A DNA stretch of 64,000 nucleotides from positions 52,390,069-52,454,068 of the forward strand of contig CM075766.1 of assembly GCA_037974665.1 (NCBI GenBank). The letters are read 5' to 3'. Below, piece by piece: positions 1 through 11,416 of the stretch. Source of the DNA: Ehretia macrophylla (lineage: Eukaryota; Streptophyta; Magnoliopsida; Boraginales; Ehretiaceae). Each line of letters starts with the position of its first letter. Position 1 is the stretch's first letter. The position numbers and the translations under genes are program-made. The notes below the pieces were generated by a model that did not search any database, was not told the DNA's origin, and was given only the letters and a program-made list of their open reading frames with translations.

Positions 1-1455
1 GCATGACCGGTTGAGCTCGAAGAACAAGAAACGGAAGCACGCTTTTGAACAATCATAAAAAGGGGATTCCCCGGGTATTTCTAAGGATGGACTGCATACC
101 AACCATTCTTTTCTGGAATGAAAAGAAGAAAGGATGGTCAGATGTCGAATTCATGAAAAAAATAATATGAAAGAATCGTCAGATTATGGGTTCCCGGAGT
201 AAACGGTTTTGAATGGAGAATCAATGAAATAGAATTGTCTGGCAGAATCGTATGATAGGGAAAGTGCAGACCCCCCCCCCACCACTTATCAGGGTTACTG
301 GGCTGGCTAACCTAACTATGAATTTCTATCAATGTCGGGATAGACAGAGGTCTAGGATTCAGAGTAAGACCGGGGTACAGTAACGAAGTTAGTCCGAAAT
401 GAACGACTCAATTCCTCTAGAAGAAATGAGAGAGAAAGAACAACCAATTCTATGAAATAATATCTTATTTATTAGGATCAGTTACTACTAGTCCGGGTTA
501 CCTAAGAGATAGAGCCATTAGGGGAGAAAAAACAACCTAGTTAGTGCACTAACTCAAACCGAGTTCTTGCACGAAATATCTTGCAAACATAGGAGCTCTC
601 CTCCTAAGAAATAGAAGAGCAAACTTCATTCTTTGGGGTAAAAGGGCTATTCTATTACAAAATAAGTTATGGACTCGGATATGAATAAGCCTGAGTTCCA
701 TCAAGTTCACTCATTGCCTCAGCCCTTCAAGGTGCACAGCCACTATACTTGATTACTTTGATCGAAGCTTAAACAGGGCCAGTGCTATCAGAGTACTTTA
801 CTTCAGGTCGAGCGGTTCCACTTCTCCCTCCCAGTCATAGTATGAATGGAACTCCTGGCTTCGTGATTGCTTGTGTCATAAGAAATAGAGCTTTTAGTTG
901 GGCAATGAAAGTCGATTACGTATCCTATAATAGAAAGAAGGGTATCAATAATATAATCAAGGCTGACAACAATTAGTGTTGTTCACCATCCCCCTACCTT
1001 TCTCTAGAGTAGTTTAGTCCTTGTTTTCACTAACGAATGTGGTTGGCTAGTCAAAGCTGAATCAGGGTAACCGCTTTCGCACAATCAAGTCTGATCAAAA
1101 GAAAGCTCTTTCAAGATTGCCTTTTCTGGCAACTTCAATCAATATCATAGAAAAGATAGGTGAATCCGCTTTTCCTTCGAGTGCGGGGACAAATCCCTTA
1201 ATTCTTTGATCTTGACTGACAAAATCAATCAATAGCATAAGTGTTTTTCTTTTCGATTGAGCTTCTCTTGGCCCTTGGCCTTTGATGAAGATGAACTGAT
1301 ATAATGGCATTCTCTTCCAACTCCATATCCTAACTCACGACAAACTATCTCTAGATGGCAAAATGAAAAGTGTAATTGATCTACACATCCCTCTATTATA
1401 ATAGAAAATGTTAGCCTTCATCCATGAGATCTGGGTATCACTACTAGTAGGGGGC
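1..1455. other. Unique background DNA, mitochondrial-like, no gene recognised
   Basis: This stretch has no counterpart among the repeats in the rest of the window. It reads like plant mitochondrial intergenic DNA: mixed composition, many short purine runs of GAAAGA type, and short reading frames that resemble no known family. A run of ten C residues lies at 271-280. I find no tRNA, rRNA or conserved protein. The sequence continues past the solo LTR at 3996-6835, so both pieces were one locus before insertion. Mitochondrial origin is an impression of style only; another old repeat or ordinary intergenic DNA is possible. Confidence 0.35.
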
Positions 1456-1460
1456 CCGCT

Positions 1461-3990
1461 TGTGATACCCCAAACCTGGCATGTATTCAATAGCATTTAA
1501 AGTTCATTTAAATTGCATTTTATTGACCTTTCACCTTCTTTGATCAAACTAGTTGACTTTTCATCTATATTGACCAACTAGGACAAGGTGGGAATTTTTG
1601 AAATGTTTAATAAAGGGAAAACTTAGGATTAGAAATAAAAAAATGCAATGTTAAGTTAGTCAAAATTTGGGTCAACTTTGGAATTAAGTCTGAACCAATT
1701 GGGCAAGATTTAAGTAGCAGATTATATATGGTTGGAAAGCTCTATGAGTCTAGTTTCTGAGGCTTCAAACCGTTCGTGAATTGGAGTTTTCTAGAAGAAG
1801 TTATGGCCGTTTTTGTAAGGTCGCGCATAACTGTTTTGGTTTAGCGGGTTGACCGAAGCTTTGACCATCTGACTTCAACTTGTCATCTTATATATGCATA
1901 ATACATTACAAAAACAAGCAAAAATCTGGGAAAAAAAGAAAGGGCCAAAACCATAGGAGAAAAAGAAAAAAAAAAGATTTCAACATCAAAACTTCAAATC
2001 TTCGTGAGAGCTTGCACGGGGTTGTTTCCAAGGCTTCCAACGTGGTTTTCCTAGCATCTAGTAGCGTCTAAGGTGAGGGTTTCATCGTTATTTGTGCATT
2101 TGAAATTGTTTTGTCTAAATTTTATTTTTTTGGTTTTAGCCGTAGATTGTTATTTAATTCATTTTGATGCTTGAAGAATGTTCCCTAGCAATCGTAGAAC
2201 ATGTATTTATAGTTTTTTAGCATTTTCTGTGGTTGAATATCGAAATTGCAATTTAAATTAATAATTGAATAGTAAATTGTGAATAGTAAACCCCCGTTTC
2301 GATGAAGTTGCTCCATTATGCGTTCTGTTGATGTAGGAAGGTGCTAGATATGCTACAATGCCTAAATGTGTGGTTTTAATTAGATTGTGTAATGGAAAAA
2401 CAGAGGAAAATGGCTTAGTGAAAGTTGGGGTCGTTTAGGTCAAGTTTGGCATTTTATCATTTTGCGTGATGGCATTGTCTCAGGAGGCCATGGAAGCACT
2501 TTTGGTGTGATTATGGCGTTGGTTGGGTGTTTGGTTAGGGTAGCGGTAGTTCAAACGAGCAAAGGGGGAAATCGGGGCTTTGCGTGAATTCTAGGGTTAA
2601 GTAGGGTTTCGGGGTCTTTAGACGTGCCTTATGGTGACCTAGGAGGATTGGTGAAGTCGGTTTCCAAAACTCGTGGCTCATTTGAAAGTAGTAGCATTTT
2701 GAAAGTTGGGGTCATTTTGTGATTTTGTGTGTTTTCATAGTGTAATGCCTATAGAATGCTTAATATTGCTTGTTAAAGTTGATTATGATTGAATTTGTAT
2801 ATCAATTGTTGATAATGCTTGTTAGTGTTGTTCTTGTTACTTTATTGATTGTAATTGCTTATTGTATCGCATGTTGTTACTAACCTGCACTTCAGTGCGT
2901 TGCTCGATTATCGTTATATTCCTCGTATTGCATTTCATAGTGTCAGGCGCGTGAGTGATGGGCCTCTCTGGGTAGCCTCGGGTTGCCAGTGTTGGTTGCT
3001 CTAGCTCCGTGTCCTATTCCCTTTCTCGCTTCGGTTGCCGCCTAGGGAGTTTTGGGTCGTAGAATTGACATAGTATGTCCGGAGTACTCTAAACGGAAGT
3101 TATAAGGTGAGTGAGCCGGCGCGTCATCGTTAAAGTCATCGAAATCATGATCGGTACATTGCTAGCTTAAGTGAACCATAGCCTTCAAAGTGTAATATAG
3201 ATTTGAATGGTTGTGTTAATGCTTTATCAATTGTTTATTATATTGATTGATAGATTGAATGCCTACTTGTCAGATATATATTGCTTAACTATCTTATTTG
3301 CATTGCATGATCTTCTTTCTCTCCACCTCGATATATGTCTCGCCCTCACTGAGTATATGTGTTGAGTATACTCACTCCTCACCACCACATTTCAGGAAAT
3401 GCCATGTTAGCTGGAAAGTTAGTGGATATGTGAAAGATCATGTTTGAAGAGTTGTCTTGCATGCTATGTGGCTTGAGTTGTCAAAGATGCAAAGATGTAT
3501 GTTTCATGTGTTGTTTGTATTTAATGATTAAAAAGGAATGTAATATGAGTTTTCTAGATTATTGAAGTGATTTGGAAAGGCTAGTTATGTATTCAGATAG
3601 AATAGTTTAACTTTAATGTATGTTTGTAATGCCCAAAGGAAAAGAGTTAGAATGGTATGATAGTCTATTTTATGTAATGGGTTAGTGTAGTTTAATTGCC
3701 TAGCATGAATGTTCTTGTCAAAGATGAAAAGAGATAGGTTAGCTTTTAAATTGGAAGTGTATATTAGGTTGTGTTCGCTTGTTGAGAACCAAGGCTCGGA
3801 TGGCCTTGAGGTGTTTGTATGGTTGGACACGGTGCTAGTCCACTTATATGCTATTACAGATTTTACATTTTGCCTAGAAACAGGGGAGACTCCGTCCGTC
3901 TTTCCCTAAAATTTTGCCCGGGTTTGGAGTTGGGTTGTGAATAGGTTGATTGATAGAACTTCCGGTCTCGAGAGGGATCGGGGTGTTATA
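1461..3990 (+). repeat. Solo LTR, family A (copy A1)
   Basis: The sequence starts TGTGATACCCC and ends GGGGTGTTATA (the family end is TTACA, so the last C has become T). It is flanked by a perfect 5-bp target-site duplication CCGCT at 1456-1460 and 3991-3995. No PBS, polypurine tract or internal region is present, so this is a solo LTR left by recombination between two LTRs. It carries a TATATAT box near 1889, the AAG|GTGAG donor-like site at 2070-2077 and a CAG acceptor-like site at 3393-3395. It shares its body with the LTRs of element G and with the inverted copy at 11417-14044, but lacks G's 5' extension and has only one unit of the 20-bp repeat expanded in G. Confidence 0.93.
3351..3373 (+). 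other. LTR hairpin, family A version
   Basis: GAGTATA at 3351-3357 pairs with TATACTC at 3367-3373 around a 9-nt loop. It follows CCCTCACT and lies about 20 nt before the CAG at 3393-3395. This is one member of a hairpin class found at the same place in every LTR family here. Confidence 0.6.
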
Positions 3991-3995
3991 CCGCT

Positions 3996-6835
3996 TCCCT
4001 AATAGACTTTTAAACCTCACCTTCCCTTTCAATGTCTAATCTCGGATACCATGACTTGCCTTCAAACGGGCTTCACCTTCATAGGAGAGTAACCAATCTG
4101 CGGACAGCAAGGCCAATGAAGATCAAATTATCAGGGTCTGAGTCATGTCTTAACCTTGAGTCCTCTCTATGCCTCTCATGTCCTTCTTTCCTTCGCTTGG
4201 GACTTACTAGCACACTTCTTGCTGCTTTCGTGCTTGATGGCTTCTGATGAACAAATGATAGAGATCCTTAGCTTCCCTAAGAGCTGTTGTTCAATCCGTC
4301 CCTGAGCTTCTACTGGATGTTATACCGGGCATTCAGTCTTTAGGTTCAGAATGCGTCGAAAGAAGACCTTTGCCCAGATAGCCTTTTATCGATACTTAAC
4401 TGCTCGGTTTTTTGGTTCCTGCCTGGGCAGTTGTTCAAAAGAGAGATGGTCAAATCTTTTATATCAAAGTGATGTTCCAAGGCGAAGAACTGATATAGAT
4501 AGTCATATTGGCCTCTCACACAGCCAGACTTTTTGTTTGCTTTATTGATTCATGGAAAAGTGGTTATCTCCCTGACTAAATTCCTTTAAAGAAGGATAGC
4601 TCTTTCCCTGCTTGTTTCTTGGCCATAACCACTGCTAGTAGTATTCATAGGGTCCTTTGATCCCATTCTTTGCCACTGAAGAGTCTGATCCATCTCTTAT
4701 CCTTCTTGGAAAAGCAGTAGAACTAATAGTTGGCACCTCTTAAGCCTCTGATTCTGTTCCTTACTCGTAAATACGGTTCGTAGTTAATAGCCAGCTCGTT
4801 ATGGCCTTGAGCTCATGTGACGGTTTTCCTTTTGGTTGAGCTGCTACTTTGCTTCCAACGGGCTTTCCCTTTTACTCCGTTTCAATTCATTTTCATTCAT
4901 TGTAGGACCTTATTGCTTGATCCGATCCTAGAACTTTGTTTGAGTTGCATTCCGCTTCTGCTCATTCAGAGGGAGGGTTCGCTTCTTCACTTTTTGGGAA
5001 AGCAATGGAACTAATGGCTGTCCTAGTTGGCACTTTTTGCTAATAAAACCAGAAGCGAAAGTCAAGTTATTTGAGTTGAATATGAATAGATGATGACTGG
5101 ACACAACGGAACTCTTCCTATCTAATAGGGGATGGGGTCACTGACTCAATCCAATTTCTTGAAGGAAGGTAATAGCTTAAGGGCGGATTCCACAGAGCTA
5201 CTATAACTATAAGATATAAGAAGTAGAAAAAGCCTATTTTGAGCATTTTCATGTTCCTCTCATACATTCATGATATTGCTTTCACATGGCTCTTAAAGGC
5301 TTAACTAAATGAACTCTAATGGACTTAGCTTGCTCGTGTAACAACTTCATATCGTCTTGCTACCTCGACTTCAGACTTTGAGTATATGCCTTTGTCCTAT
5401 TCTTTTATCATAAACTTGGCTATTGCCAGAGAAGACATCTATGTTATACCAGCAGACAGAGCAGACATGGCAAGATACATATTAGAAAAAAAGAATGAGC
5501 CAAAACCGAACAAGCAAGACCAAAGCCAAATGCCGACTTAAGAAGGACGCTTGCGGGAGACTTTCTAGTTTGTTTCCCGGCAGGTCGATGTACAACCGAA
5601 AGATGAATGCTTTACCAAACTTGTATACAACTCCTTTCATGTGTATTCATTTCCGCTTATTACATGTTTGGTTTCCTAAATTCTTTCTCCATAGCACCCC
5701 CTGACCAAGCAAAAAACCAGAAAGCCAAGATCTCTATAAAGCGAGGGAAAGAAAACAGATGTGCAACAGAGAAGGAAGAAGGACGAATGCTATGAGAGCT
5801 TAGACAGAATAATGTCTAGGGGAGACCGCCCATTTCTCAAATGGGAGGGGAAGACTAGTAAAACATTCGAGCCACAATATAGACATGAACAAAAGAAGAT
5901 ATTGAGACGGAATATGAATGAAGGATTGACGCATCTGACCGGGCTCTGAAGATGAATACCGAAGGAGCTTACCGGATGCACCATCAACCTCAGAAAGCTT
6001 GACCGGCGAGGGAAGAACTACAAAGAAAAAAATGTTATGGGTAAGCTAAAAGCAAATACCAATGAAGACCAGACCTGGAATTTCAAACAAGAAAACGTAG
6101 TTAGCCTAGCCGGGGAGGGAGATTCTCCAACCCCACTCCTATGTATAGTTGAAAATATAGTGGAAAACTATGCTTCCAAATCAAGCCCAAAAAAAATCCT
6201 TTTGAAAGGTCTTACTTTTGACCCATTCAAGCCTTGAAAGTGACCTTTTGGATTAGAAAACATGGCCTCTGAGACTAATTAGGGTTTTGCTAAGTGAACA
6301 GACCTGAAAGCACTTCTTCTAGCTTGATCTAAGTCTTTTACATTAATGTTGCAGCTTGACTTATATGTTCTTCTTCATTTGCTTTATTACACCGATTACT
6401 GCAGATGAACTGAAGGACATCGATTATCTATAATGAGTATTTGACATCGACGGATAGGCCTTCTACTGCGCCATCTCTTAGCCTTTCTCACCCTCTTTTG
6501 CCGATAAGAAAGGGGACAAGGACTTCCATAAACTAAAGAAAGAGCGGGATATCCTCCGATTGTTGCTTGTGGGACTATTGTATATATTTATATAGTTATA
6601 ACACTATAATTAACTGACAAAGCGTCTGTTCACAGAGGTTGTTGTAGTTTTTGTAGTTGCAAGAATTTCTTTTTCGAGATTGGCTTGGTGTGAAGTATAC
6701 CGCATCAAACAAGCAAACGGCGCGAAGGTCGTTAAGCTAACGCACATCCGCTGGATACAAGATCAAAAAGAATGCATTGCATGAACATTGAGATGTCCAA
6801 GATAAAAGGAACAAGGGGAAGAATCGATGAGGAAT
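3996..6835. other. Unique background DNA, mitochondrial-like, no gene recognised
   Basis: This continues the sequence left of the solo LTR. It contains several short open frames (for example near 4351-4548, 5495-5704 and 5761-5949) with no recognisable domain, and no RNA gene that I can identify. Phrases and composition look like plant mitochondrial spacer DNA. Element B was inserted after 6840; the five bases before it, CTATA (6836-6840), are the predicted 5' target-site copy, whose partner lies outside the window. Confidence 0.35.
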
Positions 6836-7167
6836 CTATATGTAATACCCGACCCCGGAATGTGGAATTTTCTTGTTTATTATTTTGAAAATTATATTTT
6901 TTTAAAATTCTTTGAAATCAAATTGTTGCTTCTTTATTGTCGCAAAGTGCATTGCATTTCGAGAGCGATAATTAGAGGGTGTCCTCTAGTCCTCAACAAA
7001 TAGTAAAACTAGTATTTTGGTGTCTTGAATTTTATATTTTATTTGTTGTTAGCTAGAATTAATTTGGTGATGGTTGTTATAGCTTTAAAATGCATAAAAA
7101 TAGGCAAACTAACCAACTTAAGTTAGTTTGACCAAGGGGTTTGACCATTGACCAAAGCTTGTCACCT

Positions 7168-7174
7168 TATAAGC
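7168..7174 (+). promoter_or_regulatory. Predicted TATA box of element B LTR
   Basis: TATAAGC follows TTGACC-rich sequence and TGTCACC. The same context (TTGACC, then TATA) is found in the LTRs of E and F, which supports a shared core promoter. Transcription would start near 7200, making U3 about 350 bp and R-U5 unusually long (about 1.9 kb). Confidence 0.5.
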
Positions 7175-7349
7175 TTAAAACATTGCAAAAAAAAAAAATA
7201 AAGCTGAAACAGAAAAGGGAGCAGGCCGAAACCAAGAGAGGAAAAAAAAAACATTTCAACTTTCAAAACTTCCAATCTTCGAGTGAGCTTGTGCGGGGTT
7301 GTTACCGAGACATCCAGCGTGGTTTTCCTAGCGACTAGGAGTGTCTAAG

Positions 7350-8616
7350 GTGAGGGAAGCACGTTATTTGCGCATTTGAATATCATGTATGTCAACTTTA
7401 TAATTTTTGGGTTTTATCCGTAGTTTGTTGTATTAATCGTTTTGATGCTTAAAGAACATTCCTTGACAATTGTAGAACATGTATTTATAGCTTTTTAACA
7501 TTTTCTGCAGTTGAATATTGAGATTGCAATTTAAATAGTTAGTTGAATAGCAAATTGTGAATAGTAAACCCTCGAATCGTAGAAGTTGCTCCGTTATGCG
7601 TTCTGTTGATGTGAAAAGATGCTACATATGCTAGAATGCCTAAATGCATGATTTGTTTGGATTGTGTAATGGAAAAAATGAGAAAAATGCATTGGTGAAA
7701 GTCGGGGTCGTTTAGGTCGAGTTTAGCATTTTCTCGTTTTACGTGATGACATTGTCTCGGGAGGCCATGGAAGCACTTTTGGTGCGGTTATGGTGTTGGT
7801 TGGGTGATTGGTTAGAATAGTTGTAGTTCAAATGAGTAAAGGGGGAAATCGGGGCATTGTGTGATTTCTAGGGTAAAGTAGGGTTTCGGGGTCTTTAGAC
7901 GTGCCTTATGGTGACCTAGGAGGATTGGTAAAGTCGGTTTCCAGAACTCGTGGCTCATTTGGAAATAGTAGCATTTTGATAGTTGGGGTTGATTTGTGAT
8001 TTTGCTTGTTTTCTTAATGTTATGCCTATAGAATGCTTAATATTGCTTGAGATGCTTGTTAGATTTGATTCTAATTGAAACGTTTATCAACTGTTGCTCT
8101 TGCGAACGAGAGTAACCTACTTTGTTATTCTCCCACGTGTAGCTCTATTGCTTGATTGCTCGATTGTTGCATTGTATATTGTATTGCATTCATAGAGTCA
8201 GGGGCAGAGTGATGGGCCTCTCTAGGTAGCCTCGGGTTGCCAGTGTTGGTTGCCCTAGCTCCGTATCCTATTCCATTTCTCGCTTGGGTTGCCTCCCAGG
8301 GAGATTTGGGTCGTAGAATTGATGGATACTTCCGGGGTATTCCAACTAAAGTTATAAGGTGGTTTGGGCCGGCGCGTCGTCAACGAATTCGTGATTGAAA
8401 GTGGCTCGTGGAAAGTGAATCGTATCCTTTGAATGAGTGTTTATATTTTTTATGCTTGTCTTGTTTTATTGTTGGCTTTGTTTGTATCTCTATATGATAA
8501 TTGAATGAATTGCTTGACTATTTGCATTGCATTCTCCTCTCATCTCCGTCCTTGAGACCAATAACCCTCGCGGCGCAATAGTTTTTGCTCATTCCTTTTT
8601 ATACTATATTTTACAG
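7350..8616 (+). other. Candidate intron inside element B LTR
   Basis: The donor-like AAG|GTGAGG at 7347-7355 and the acceptor-like pyrimidine-rich TTTTACAG ending at 8616 bracket 1267 bp of LTR between the TATA box and the PBS. Equivalent pairs occur in E, F, C and G. Splicing is predicted from site consensus only. Confidence 0.35.
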
Positions 8617-8681
8617 GAGTAATTGAAGCGGACCCTATTGATGTAATTGAGGAGGATGAGCAAGTGGAGGTATTTCCTTGA
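8616..8681 (+). other. Short conserved acidic reading frame in B 5' LTR
   Basis: A 21-codon frame starts with Gly at the acceptor-like CAG and runs to TGA. Its core is ADPIDVIEEDEQVEV. The copy in B's 3' LTR and both copies in D differ only by I/V, I/L and D/E type replacements. No ATG starts it, and if the donor at 7350 is joined here an in-frame TAA would precede it, so how it would be translated is unclear. It resembles the frame in element E (DP..., then EEEE, ending in Pro-stop). Confidence 0.35.
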
Positions 8682-9140
8682 TAGCACTTTTTTGCTTAGC
8701 TGGTGGTTGGTTGCCAGACTTATGTGCGGGCCATGCTTGATGTGTTAAATGCTTGGTTGTCGCTTCATTTTGAGGCTTGTAGCCTTGTATGTAGTTTCTA
8801 TTTTAAGGCCTCTATGGTCTTATGTTGTAAAGTTGAAAGAATTTAAAGTTGTAAAGATATACTCACTTGACTAGTAAGAAATGCATGCTATTGGTTTAGC
8901 TGCTTAGTGGCATAAGTACTTGTGTAGTATGCATGAAATTTTTGGTTTGCAAAGTTGTTAATGAGAAGATTTATGTTTTAAAAGAAAGTTGGCTTGTTTC
9001 AAATGAATATTGTGGCTTTCGCGAATATTATATTGAATGTAGGGTTTTCGGATCGTCCATGGTACAGAGGAGACTCCGTCCGTGTGTCGAGTCCGGGCTT
9101 GGCCTTTTGCGGGGTCGGGTCGGGGCGTGACATCTTTAGG

Positions 9141-9152
9141 TGGTATCAGAGC
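9141..9152 (+). other. Primer-binding site of element B (tRNA-iMet)
   Basis: TGGTATCAGAGC, 8 nt after the LTR end, is complementary to the 3' end of initiator tRNA-Met, the usual minus-strand primer of plant chromoviruses. Confidence 0.93.
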
Positions 9153-9442
9153 ATGATAGTCTTGCATGAGCCGGGATATGTTTCTCGGTCTGTGGGGTAA
9201 AGGTCTAAAATGCTAGAGTGTTATTGTATGATTGTTAAGTGAAAAAAATGTTATAGCATGACTATGTGAACTTGGAGTATTTATGTGTTTAAGTGAATTA
9301 GTTTGACATGTCAGTCTTGTGTTATGTGAATTGTGTGATAGGATATTTGATTGTTATTGACTTGAGTGTTATCTAATCTTATGTGCTATATTTCTGTCTA
9401 TAAACTGCTTTTAAATGTTGCCAGCTATTGTGAGTTGTTACT
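9153..9442 (+). other. Element B leader between PBS and gag
   Basis: The leader contains a block shared by all elements here (AGCCGGG ... CTCGGTCTGTGGGGTA, 9168-9200), a candidate packaging or leader structure, and two copies of ATGTGA, a start codon directly followed by a stop. Confidence 0.5.
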
Positions 9443-11416
9443 ATGCCGCCACGACGTGGTACTCAAGGCCAAGGGGCAGATGAAGAGGCAGCAGAACAGG
9501 GTCAGCAACAGTTGCCTGAACAGTTTATGGCTACTATGACCACTGCAGTTGACCGGATTACTCAAGTACTGCATGAGCAGAGGCAGGACAGGAATAATAA
9601 TCCCCAGGAAAATCAAGCTAATCCTGGTGGACAGGGGCCTAGGGCTAAGAATAATCAGCTGGAGAAATTTTTGAGGCACGAGTCGGGTAAGTTCATTGGA
9701 GAGCCGGATGATGAGGCAGCCAAGAGATGGATTAACCGTGTTGAGAAAATTTTCGCTGCTTTGAGGTACATTGATGAGGCAAGAATGGATTGTGCAGCAT
9801 TCCTATTTGAGGGCGATGCAGAACAGTGGTGGAACACTGTCAGGTTGAGGTAGGATTGTGAGGATGTTCCGCATTTGTGGGATGATTTCGTGAGTGAGTT
9901 TCGGGATAAATATATTCTCGAGATGGCTAGGGAAAGACGGGAAGATGAATTTGTGGCCCTGAAGTAGGGAAACATTACTGTTGCACAGTATGAGGCTAGG
10001 TTTGTTAGTCTGTCGAGGTATATGCCTGAGCTGGTACGGCCAGCTAGGAGGATGATTCATAGGTTTGTTTGTGGGCTAAGAATGGTTATACAGCTGCATT
10101 TGACTGGGCAGACTTATACTACTTTTCCCGAGGCATTCCAAGCAGCCTCGAAGTTTGAGAAACGGAAGGCAGAGATGATAGCTGAGAGTAGCCAGCCGAG
10201 TAACAAACAGTACTTGGGCCAGAGCAGCCAAAGTCAGTAGGGGCAGTATCAGATTGTTGTTCAGGCTCCTCAGCAACGTCCGTATCAACCACAGTATCAG
10301 ATTCATGGGAGACCAGCTGTGACTAGACCCCAGCAGGGAGGTACAGTTCCTACTACTGCCAGAGCCCCTGCACCTACGGGAAACACTGTTGTAAGACAAA
10401 ATCAGCAGTGTAACTTTTGTAATCGATCAGGGCACGTTGAGGCTAATTGCTGGAGGAAGAGTGGTAAGTGCACGGGTTGTGGGAGCGATGAGCATAGGGT
10501 AAAAGATTGCCCTAAGTATAAGAATGTTCAGGGTCGTATTGGAGGCCAAGGTGTGCAGAATAGGGCTGCAGGTGCAGGTCCAGCACAGAGGGTACAGGCT
10601 AGGGTCTTTATACTGGATGCGGAGGAGCTACCCGACACTACAGCAGTAGTGGAAGGTACCTTTCTTCTCAATACTCAGCCAGTTAAAGTTTTGATTGATC
10701 CCGAAGCTACACATTCGTTTATAACTCCTGCATGTGCACGATTTGTGAATGTTTGCATTGTTAAACTGCCGCATGAAGTTGAAGTTAGTACGCCTTTGGG
10801 TGCGAAATTTGTTACTGAGTCTATTTACAAATCTTGTGATATATGCATTGAGAATTGTAAATTTCCTGCTGATTTAATTATACTGCCCTTCCGTGACTTT
10901 GAAATCATTTTGGGAATGGATTGGTTGGGGAAGTACTATGCTCAGTTGGATTGTAGAACAAAAATTGTTTATCTTCAGATTCCTGACTTACTGGTACTAG
11001 AGATTGTTGGGAACTGCAAGGCTGCCTGAATACCTCTTTTATCATCAATCAAGGCTTCTAAGTTGTTGAATAAAGGCTGTGAAGCTTACCTAGCTTACCT
11101 GATCAATCAACCTACTGATAAGTTGAATTTGAATGAGGTTCCAATTGTTAAAGACTTCCCTGGTGTATTTCCCGAAGAATTACCAGGTTTACCACCGGAT
11201 AGGGAGATTGAGTTTGTGATTGACCTTATGCCAGGCACTGCGCCAATTTCTAGAAGTCCTTATAGAATGGCATCAGCTGAACTTCAAGAATTGAAAATTC
11301 AGCTTCAGAACTTGCTTGAGAAAGGGTTTATACAACCTAGCTCTTCGCCGTAGGCCGCGCCTGCGTTGTTTGTGTGAAAGAAAGACGGCACGCTACGGTT
11401 ATGTATTGATTACAGG
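9443..11416 (+). pseudogene. Element B gag-protease and start of RT, broken
   Basis: The frame starts at ATG 9443 (MPPRRGTQ...). It encodes a capsid-type gag (about 9660-10180), a Q/P-rich linker, two CCHC zinc knuckles (CNFCNRSGHVEANC near 10409 and CTGCGSDEHRVKDC), an aspartic protease region where the usual DSG reads DPE (about 10699), and the start of reverse transcriptase up to CIDYR. In-frame stops lie at 9851, 9965, 10238, 11027, 11351 and 11375. Most are CAG-to-TAG, TGG-to-TAG or CGA-to-TGA changes, as expected from decay of methylated cytosines. The last five bases (11412-11416) are the target duplication of the inverted solo LTR. Confidence 0.9.

Larger units (their letters stand above)
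6841..9132 (+). repeat. 5' LTR of element B
   Basis: The LTR is 2292 bp, begins TGTAATACCCGACCCC and ends GGGGCGTGACA, immediately before the PBS. It contains a TATAAGC box at 7168-7174, a donor-like AAG|GTGAG at 7347-7354, an acceptor-like TTTTACAG ending at 8616, and a short acidic frame 8616-8681. The hairpin arm upstream of the acceptor is damaged in this copy (GGCGCAA instead of GAGCAA) but intact in the 3' LTR and in both LTRs of element D. Confidence 0.96.

Noticed and set aside
271..280. C10 homopolymer as a functional signal
   Set aside because: An isolated run with no context to support a role.
4032..6237. Several 60-71 codon frames in the background DNA
   Set aside because: Short, overlapping, without domains or codon signal; no basis for calling genes.
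9141..9152. tRNA-Met-like sequence
   Set aside because: Only the 12-nt primer-binding complement is present, not a tRNA gene; the same applies at the other PBS sites.
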